Source of the DNA: Chloroflexota bacterium
GTDB lineage: Bacteria; Chloroflexota; Anaerolineae; Aggregatilineales; Phototrophicaceae
Direction of reading: 5' to 3'
DNA: 11,826 nucleotides
Assembly: GCA_023392115.1 (NCBI GenBank)
Contig: JAEVZT010000630.1
Coordinates: 1-11,826 of the forward strand
A model generated the notes under the pieces. It saw nothing but the letters and a program-made list of their open reading frames with translations. It did no database searches and was not told the DNA's origin. Position 1 is the stretch's first letter; each line of letters starts with the position of its first letter. A program made the translations under genes and the position numbers. This document shows positions 6,964-11,826 of the stretch, piece after piece.

Positions 6964-7581
6964 ATGCCGTCTAGTATTCCCGACATTGTGATCAGCCGCC
7001 TGCCCGTCTATCTGCGTGCGCTCGAGCGGCTCTCTCAAGAAGGTCAGGAAGTGACCTCGTCGCACGAACTCGGCAAACATCTCGGGATCAGCTCTGCTCA
7101 AATCCGCAAAGACTTATCCCACTTCGGCGGCTTCGGCAAGCAGGGTACCGGCTACCGCATCGCGTATCTCAAAGAGCAGCTGCGGCAGGTGCTCCACGTC
7201 GAACGCGACTGGGAAGTTGCGCTCGTCGGCGCGGGCGACCTCGGCAGCGCCGTCGCGCGCTACCGTGGGTTTGCCAACCGGGGATTTCACATCGCCTGCA
7301 TTTTCGACAGCGCCCCGGAGAAAGTCGGCAAGCGCATCGGCGATTTCCCGATCCAGCCGATGTCCGATCTGCGCGCGGAGATTTCACGGCGCGGCATTAA
7401 GATCGCCTTGATCGCCACGCCCGCCGAAGGCGCTCAGGAAGTCGCGGACGAGTTGATCGCGGGCGGCGTGCGCGCCATCCTCAACTACGCGCCGATCAAC
7501 CTGAATGTCCCCGTGGACATTCACGTCCAGTATATTGACCCGGTCATTCACCTTCAGCGAATGACCTATTATCTCGAATGA
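6964..7581 (+). CDS. rex: Redox-sensing transcriptional repressor Rex
   Basis: Rex is a dimeric repressor that binds DNA when NAD+ is abundant and is released when NADH rises, controlling fermentative, respiratory and hydrogenase-type genes. The 205-residue length is normal. The N-terminal winged helix has the family signature IPDIVISRLPVYLRALERL followed by SSAQIRKDLSHFGGFGKQGTGY (about 43-64), where the recognition helix and wing lie. The Rossmann domain starts at about 84 with the NAD(H) motif VALVGAGDLGSA (G89-x-G91-x-x-G94). D115 in IFDSAPEKVG closes the second strand, as expected for NAD rather than NADP preference. The C-terminal AILNYAPINLNVPVDIHVQYIDPV and the final swapped helix are typical. 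An AGGAG element lies 11 bases before the ATG, slightly far but adequate. It is probably monocistronic, ending 11 bases from the convergent mreB, with an upstream Rex-type operator suggesting autoregulation. Confidence 0.97.
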   Translation: MPSSIPDIVISRLPVYLRALERLSQEGQEVTSSHELGKHLGISSAQIRKDLSHFGGFGKQGTGYRIAYLKEQLRQVLHVERDWEVALVGAGDLGSAVARYRGFANRGFHIACIFDSAPEKVGKRIGDFPIQPMSDLRAEISRRGIKIALIATPAEGAQEVADELIAGGVRAILNYAPINLNVPVDIHVQYIDPVIHLQRMTYYLE

Positions 7582-7592
7582 ACGCTTAACGC

Positions 7593-8606
7593 CTACATGA
7601 CGCCTTGAGCGATCCGGCGAAGGATTGCCGGGTCGTTCAGCGCGCGTCCCGCGCCGACCGCGACCGCGATCATGGCGTTATCTGCCCGGTAGACGGGAAC
7701 GCCCGTTTCCCTCGTCAAGTACTGGTCAAGCCCGCGCAGCAGCGCGCCACCACCCGTGAGGACGATTCCACGATCGATGATGTCCGAGGCGAGTTCCGGC
7801 GGCGTATTACCGAGGACCGCTTTGACGACTCCCGCGACCTCGTGCAGTGGTTCTTCGACAGCTTCGACGATTTCGCCCGTGCTCAGGGTGATCGTGCGCG
7901 GCAAGCCGCTGACGTTGTCGCGCCCCTGCACTTCCATCGTCAGTTCTTCGGGGAGCTGCACCGCCGCGCCGATCTGAATTTTGACCGATTCGGCAGTCGG
8001 CTGCCCGATCGTCAAGTTGTATTTGCGCCTAATGTAGCTGATGATCGCGTCGTCCATGCGTAAGCCGCCGACGCGCCCGCTCTCCGCGCGGACGATGTTG
8101 TTCATCGTCATGACTGCCGCTTCGGTGATGCCGCCGCCGACGTTGACGATCATATCCCCCGCCGGCGTGCCGACCGGCAGCCCTGCCCCAATCGCCGCCG
8201 CCAGCGGTTCCCAGATCAGCACGGCTTCGCGCGCGCCCGCCGCGATCGCCGCTTCGTGGACGGCGCGTTTCTCGACGCTGGTCACGCCGAACGGGACGGA
8301 GATCATCACCGTCGGCTTGAACAGGCGAATGCGCCCGGCGATCTTGTTGAAGAAGTGGCGCAGCATGACTTCCGTCACTTCATAGTCCGCGATCACGCCG
8401 TTTTGCAGCGGGCGGACAATTTGAATGTCTTCCTCGTCCACCTTGCCAAGCATTTCGCGCGCGGGCTGACCGATCTCGACGACGATCTGTTCCTCAACCG
8501 TCATCGCCACCAGCGATGGCTCTTGCAGCACGATCTGATCGTTCTCAGCGATCAAGACGTTTACAGTCCCTAGATCGACGCCCAGTCGTTTGTCAAACAT
8601 TCCCAT
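7593..8606 (-). CDS. mreB: MreB/Mbl-type bacterial actin homologue
   Basis: MreB polymerises on the inner face of the membrane and guides cell-wall synthesis in non-spherical cells. The 337-residue protein has the actin-ATPase plan. Phosphate-1 is LGVDLGTVNV at 8-17. The segment LIWEPLAAAIGAGLPV at about 130-145 holds the catalytic-position glutamate E133. Phosphate-2 is MIVNVGGGITE at 152-162. QGRDNVSGLPRTI lies at 228-240 and the adenosine motif GIVLTGGGALLRGLD at 280-294. Three positions differ from the usual pattern: N155 where DIGGG has D, I160 where GGGTT has T, and W132 where EEP has the first E. Fold and length are intact, so it is probably a functional but divergent polymer, and the precise name (MreB, Mbl or another paralogue) is uncertain. 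No mreC or mreD adjoins it; it sits alone between rex (convergent) and the atp operon. ATG at 8606 is likely, though its ribosome binding site is weak; an ATG two codons later is possible. Confidence 0.92.
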   Translation of the reverse strand: MGMFDKRLGVDLGTVNVLIAENDQIVLQEPSLVAMTVEEQIVVEIGQPAREMLGKVDEEDIQIVRPLQNGVIADYEVTEVMLRHFFNKIAGRIRLFKPTVMISVPFGVTSVEKRAVHEAAIAAGAREAVLIWEPLAAAIGAGLPVGTPAGDMIVNVGGGITEAAVMTMNNIVRAESGRVGGLRMDDAIISYIRRKYNLTIGQPTAESVKIQIGAAVQLPEELTMEVQGRDNVSGLPRTITLSTGEIVEAVEEPLHEVAGVVKAVLGNTPPELASDIIDRGIVLTGGGALLRGLDQYLTRETGVPVYRADNAMIAVAVGAGRALNDPAILRRIAQGVM

Positions 8607-8656
8607 AGAGTTCTACCCGGCGGGTCTACCGCTGTACGCGCAGCAACATTGTGCGG

Positions 8657-8662
8657 ATTATA
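8657..8662 (-). promoter_or_regulatory. Extended -10 promoter element for mreB
   Basis: On the minus strand TGGTATAAT gives a perfect extended -10 (TGn plus TATAAT), 50 bases before the mreB start codon. The -35 position falls in the T-tract and hairpin of the atp terminator and has no good hexamer. Initiation near 8650 would give a leader of about 44 bases. Confidence 0.6.
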
Positions 8663-8671
8663 CCACGCAGC

Positions 8672-8705
8672 AAAACGCCCGGACGCAGTTCTCTGTCCGG
8701 GCGTT
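8672..8705 (-). terminator. Intrinsic terminator of the atp operon
   Basis: A perfect 11-bp inverted repeat (AACGCCCGGAC at 8674-8684 and its complement at 8695-8705) with a 10-base loop ends, on the minus strand, in TTTT. It begins 27 bases after the atpC stop codon and is the clear end point of the ATP synthase transcript. Confidence 0.93.
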
Positions 8706-8732
8706 CGTGAAATCAACAGGACAAGCGGCTGC

Positions 8733-9191
8733 CTATTCTTCCGCAGCGCCATTGTCCTCGACGATACGCAGCGACTGGCTGCCTCGCAGCTGTATCCGCC
8801 GCTGCACCTTGAGCGCCAGTTCCGCACGGCGCAGCGCCAGCGTTGCCTCGCGGTTCTGCTCCGGCGGCAGCCCTTCCTGAAGCAGTCGCCGCGCGCTCTC
8901 GCGTGCCGCTTCCATCGCCGCCTCGTCAATCTCATACGACGATTCAGCGAGGTCAGCCAGCACGACGACCTTATCGGGGCGAATGTCAACGACGCCGCCA
9001 AAAATGGCGAAGCGTTCTTCGGCACGCCCCTTACGGATGATCAATTCGCCGTAACCGAGCGTGGTCAGCACGGGCGCGTGACGCGGCAGCACGCCCATTT
9101 CGCCCTCGAGCGCCGGCACGACAACCATGTCTGCCTGCGGCTCAGAGAACACGATACGTTCTGGCGTGACAACTTCGACTGCGATTGGCAT
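8733..9191 (-). CDS. atpC: ATP synthase F1 subunit epsilon
   Basis: Epsilon is the small rotor subunit that joins gamma to the c-ring and can inhibit ATP hydrolysis through its C-terminal helices. The 152-residue product begins MPIAVEVVTPERIVFSEPQADMVVVPALEGEMGVLPRHAPVLT, the conserved beta-sandwich with the GEMGVLPRHAP signature at 30-40. After residue 85 there are two predicted helices (SSYEIDEAAMEAARESARRLL and REATLALRRAELALKVQRRI), as in full-length bacterial epsilon. I chose the ATG at 9191 because it gives the family N-terminus and lies 4 bases after the atpD stop. An upstream in-frame ATG at 9296 would only add a basic translation of atpD DNA in another frame. It is the last gene of the operon and is followed by a strong terminator. 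The tail is slightly long (ending DNGAAEE), within the normal range. Confidence 0.97.
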   Translation of the reverse strand: MPIAVEVVTPERIVFSEPQADMVVVPALEGEMGVLPRHAPVLTTLGYGELIIRKGRAEERFAIFGGVVDIRPDKVVVLADLAESSYEIDEAAMEAARESARRLLQEGLPPEQNREATLALRRAELALKVQRRIQLRGSQSLRIVEDNGAAEE

Positions 9192-9195
9192 AGCT

Positions 9196-10602
<1,407 letters not shown>

Positions 10603-10614
10603 TCACCTGACTCC

Positions 10615-11601
10615 TTAATACTGCTGCTGGACGACTGCCCGCGTGTTCCGTTCGCGCGCCGCCAGTGCCGCTTCGATGTTCTTGGTAAGGTTTTCGATCG
10701 AGCTTTGCAGCGCTTCCGCGCCGCCGACGATGTCCAGAATCTCACTCGTGATGCCCGCCTGACGCGCCTTGTTGTAGACGAGGGTCAGGTCTTCGACCAA
10801 TCCGGCGGCGTTGTCCGAGGCGTTACGCATAGCGACCATCTGCGCGGCGTGTTCGCTCGCCTGACTTTCAAGGATCGCTTGGTAGAGCTGGAGCAGCGTA
10901 AACCGCGGCACGATCTCGTCAAGAATCGCGGCCGCGCTCGGCTCGTATTCGTAGTCGCTCGCCCCCGCGCTGATCTGCGGCACTTCCTTGATAAATTCGG
11001 CCGCGACCTGATCTTCGGTTGTGTAGGGAGAGAGCGGCAGCAGGCGCAGGACGCGCGGACGCTGCGTCAGCATGTTGATGAAGTCGGTATAGGCGACGAA
11101 CACCTCGTCGACCGCCCCGCTCAAGAATTCGTCCGTCACCAGACGCACAACCGGCGAAATCATCGCCAGACTCGTGTCTGCCGGGTTGGCGAACTCCGCG
11201 ATCACGTTTTCGCGCAGGCGAACCAGCGCGTCACGCCCCTTACGTCCGATCGTGACATAGCGCACATCTTCGGGTATACGTTCGGCAAAGCGTCGCCCGA
11301 CGCGAATGATGTTGGTGTTGAAGGCGCCCTTCAGTCCGCGATCAGATGTGATTAGAATAATGATCGCGTTTTTCGGGTTCTCGCGCGCCGTCAGCAGCGG
11401 GTGCAGCGGGACGCCGCGCGTCGCCGAGCTTTGCACGTTCAGCAGGATTTCCCACGACTTCTCGGCGAATGCGCGACTGGCAAGGACGCGCGCCTGTGAC
11501 TTCCGTACGCGCGAAGCGGAAACCGCCTCGAGCGCGCGCGTGATCTGCCCGATGTTCTTGACGCTGCGGATGCGATTCTTTACTTCGCGTGCTGATGCCA
11601 T
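10615..11601 (-). CDS. atpG: ATP synthase F1 subunit gamma
   Basis: Gamma is the central rotor shaft of F1. The 328-residue product starts MASAREVKNRIRSVKNIGQITRALEAVSASRVRK, the conserved N-terminal coiled-coil helix. It continues with the ITSDRGLKGAFNTNI block at about 84-98 and ends its conserved part in the C-terminal helix (RNASDNAAGLVEDLTLVYNKARQAGITSEILDIVGGAEAL, about 259-298). Most bacterial gamma subunits stop just after that motif near 285-295 residues. Here about 30 further residues (SSIENLTKNIEAALAARERNTRAVVQQQY) extend the helix. GLKGAFN has K91 where many homologues have C. ATG 11601 is preceded by GGAG at 7 bases and lies 3 bases after the atpA stop codon. It sits between atpA and atpD in the standard order. 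Confidence 0.97.
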   Translation of the reverse strand: MASAREVKNRIRSVKNIGQITRALEAVSASRVRKSQARVLASRAFAEKSWEILLNVQSSATRGVPLHPLLTARENPKNAIIILITSDRGLKGAFNTNIIRVGRRFAERIPEDVRYVTIGRKGRDALVRLRENVIAEFANPADTSLAMISPVVRLVTDEFLSGAVDEVFVAYTDFINMLTQRPRVLRLLPLSPYTTEDQVAAEFIKEVPQISAGASDYEYEPSAAAILDEIVPRFTLLQLYQAILESQASEHAAQMVAMRNASDNAAGLVEDLTLVYNKARQAGITSEILDIVGGAEALQSSIENLTKNIEAALAARERNTRAVVQQQY

Positions 11602-11604
11602 TGC

Positions 11605-11826
11605 TTAGCTCCAGCTTGCGTTGAACTGTTCGATCGCGCCTCGCAGTGAGCTTTCCAGTTCTTCCGGAAGTGTCTTGTTCTGCTCGATCGAGTCGGCGAT
11701 GTCGGCGTGCTGGCTGTGATAGGCGGGTAGGAACGCCGCCTGCCACTCCTTGACGCGGTCAACCGGAATGTGGTCGATCATACCGCGCGTGCCTGCGAAC
11801 AAGACGGCAACTTGATCGGTCAGCGA
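11605..11826 (-). CDS. atpA: ATP synthase F1 subunit alpha, C-terminal fragment
   Basis: The last 73 codons and TAA stop of a gene that continues beyond the right edge of the window. The translated end reads SLTDQVAVLFAGTRGMIDHIPVDRVKEWQAAFLPAY and finishes EESSLRGAIEQFNASWS-like (precisely LEESLES SLRG region then AIEQFNASWS), matching the helical C-terminal domain of F1 alpha, where a VAVLFAGTRGxxDxIPV segment is diagnostic. Alpha alternates with beta in the F1 hexamer and carries the non-catalytic nucleotide sites, which lie outside the visible part. Its position directly upstream of atpG, 3 bases apart, supports the identification. The fragment is cut by the window edge and not by mutation. 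Confidence 0.95.
   Translation of the reverse strand, partial: SLTDQVAVLFAGTRGMIDHIPVDRVKEWQAAFLPAYHSQHADIADSIEQNKTLPEELESSLRGAIEQFNASWS

Noticed and set aside
7611..7634. Hairpin GATCCGGC / GCCGGGTC inside the 3' end of mreB as a terminator for rex
   Set aside because: The 8-bp stem contains one G-U pair, lies in coding sequence and is not followed by a T-run on the plus strand. Chance structure in GC-rich coding DNA is as likely. How rex transcription ends is unresolved.

Overview
The window is a stretch of core bacterial chromosome with GC content of roughly 55-60% by eye. It carries no mobile element, CRISPR array or phage-like gene that I can see. Gene content and protein character (F1 genes in the order atpA-G-D-C, a tig-clpP-clpX operon, a Rex repressor, an orphan MreB, a GbsR/MarR-type regulator) fit a member of the Chloroflexota, probably Anaerolineae-like. 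That placement is an inference from recognition of the proteins and is only moderately secure.

Layout, left to right. Positions 1-155 hold the start of an unrecognised, membrane-anchored protein on the minus strand, cut by the window edge. A short gap (156-307) follows and contains a degenerate heptanucleotide tandem repeat. Next come a minus-strand AAA+ ATPase with a winged-helix-like N-terminus (308-1660) and, divergently, a metallo-beta-lactamase-fold hydrolase of the UlaG/YtkL type (1853-2476). A strong hairpin that can terminate transcription in both directions separates the hydrolase from the convergent clpX. The protein quality-control operon tig-clpP-clpX (5956 down to 2560) has overlapping stop and start codons at both junctions. 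Upstream of it is a tRNA-Leu(UAG) gene with its own promoter. Then come a GbsR/MarR-like regulator (minus) and rex (plus), which diverge from a 187-base region holding recognisable promoters and a Rex-type operator. An actin-like mreB homologue (minus) is convergent with rex. The right end is the distal half of the F1 ATP synthase operon, atpA (partial)-atpG-atpD-atpC, all minus, closed by a textbook intrinsic terminator directly in front of the mreB promoter.

Functionally the window groups nascent-chain folding and regulated proteolysis (trigger factor, ClpP, ClpX), energy conservation (F1 ATP synthase), redox sensing (Rex, which responds to NADH/NAD+ and appears to control its own promoter) and cell shape (MreB).

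I found no clearly new multi-gene system. The points most worth a second look are: an MreB homologue with substitutions in the phosphate-2 loop and next to the catalytic glutamate; a trigger factor with a long acidic plus histidine-rich insertion in its PPIase domain; a UlaG-type hydrolase whose C-terminal metal-ligand histidine reads as asparagine; the AAA+/winged-helix protein of unknown role; and the operator-like palindromes between the regulator and rex.
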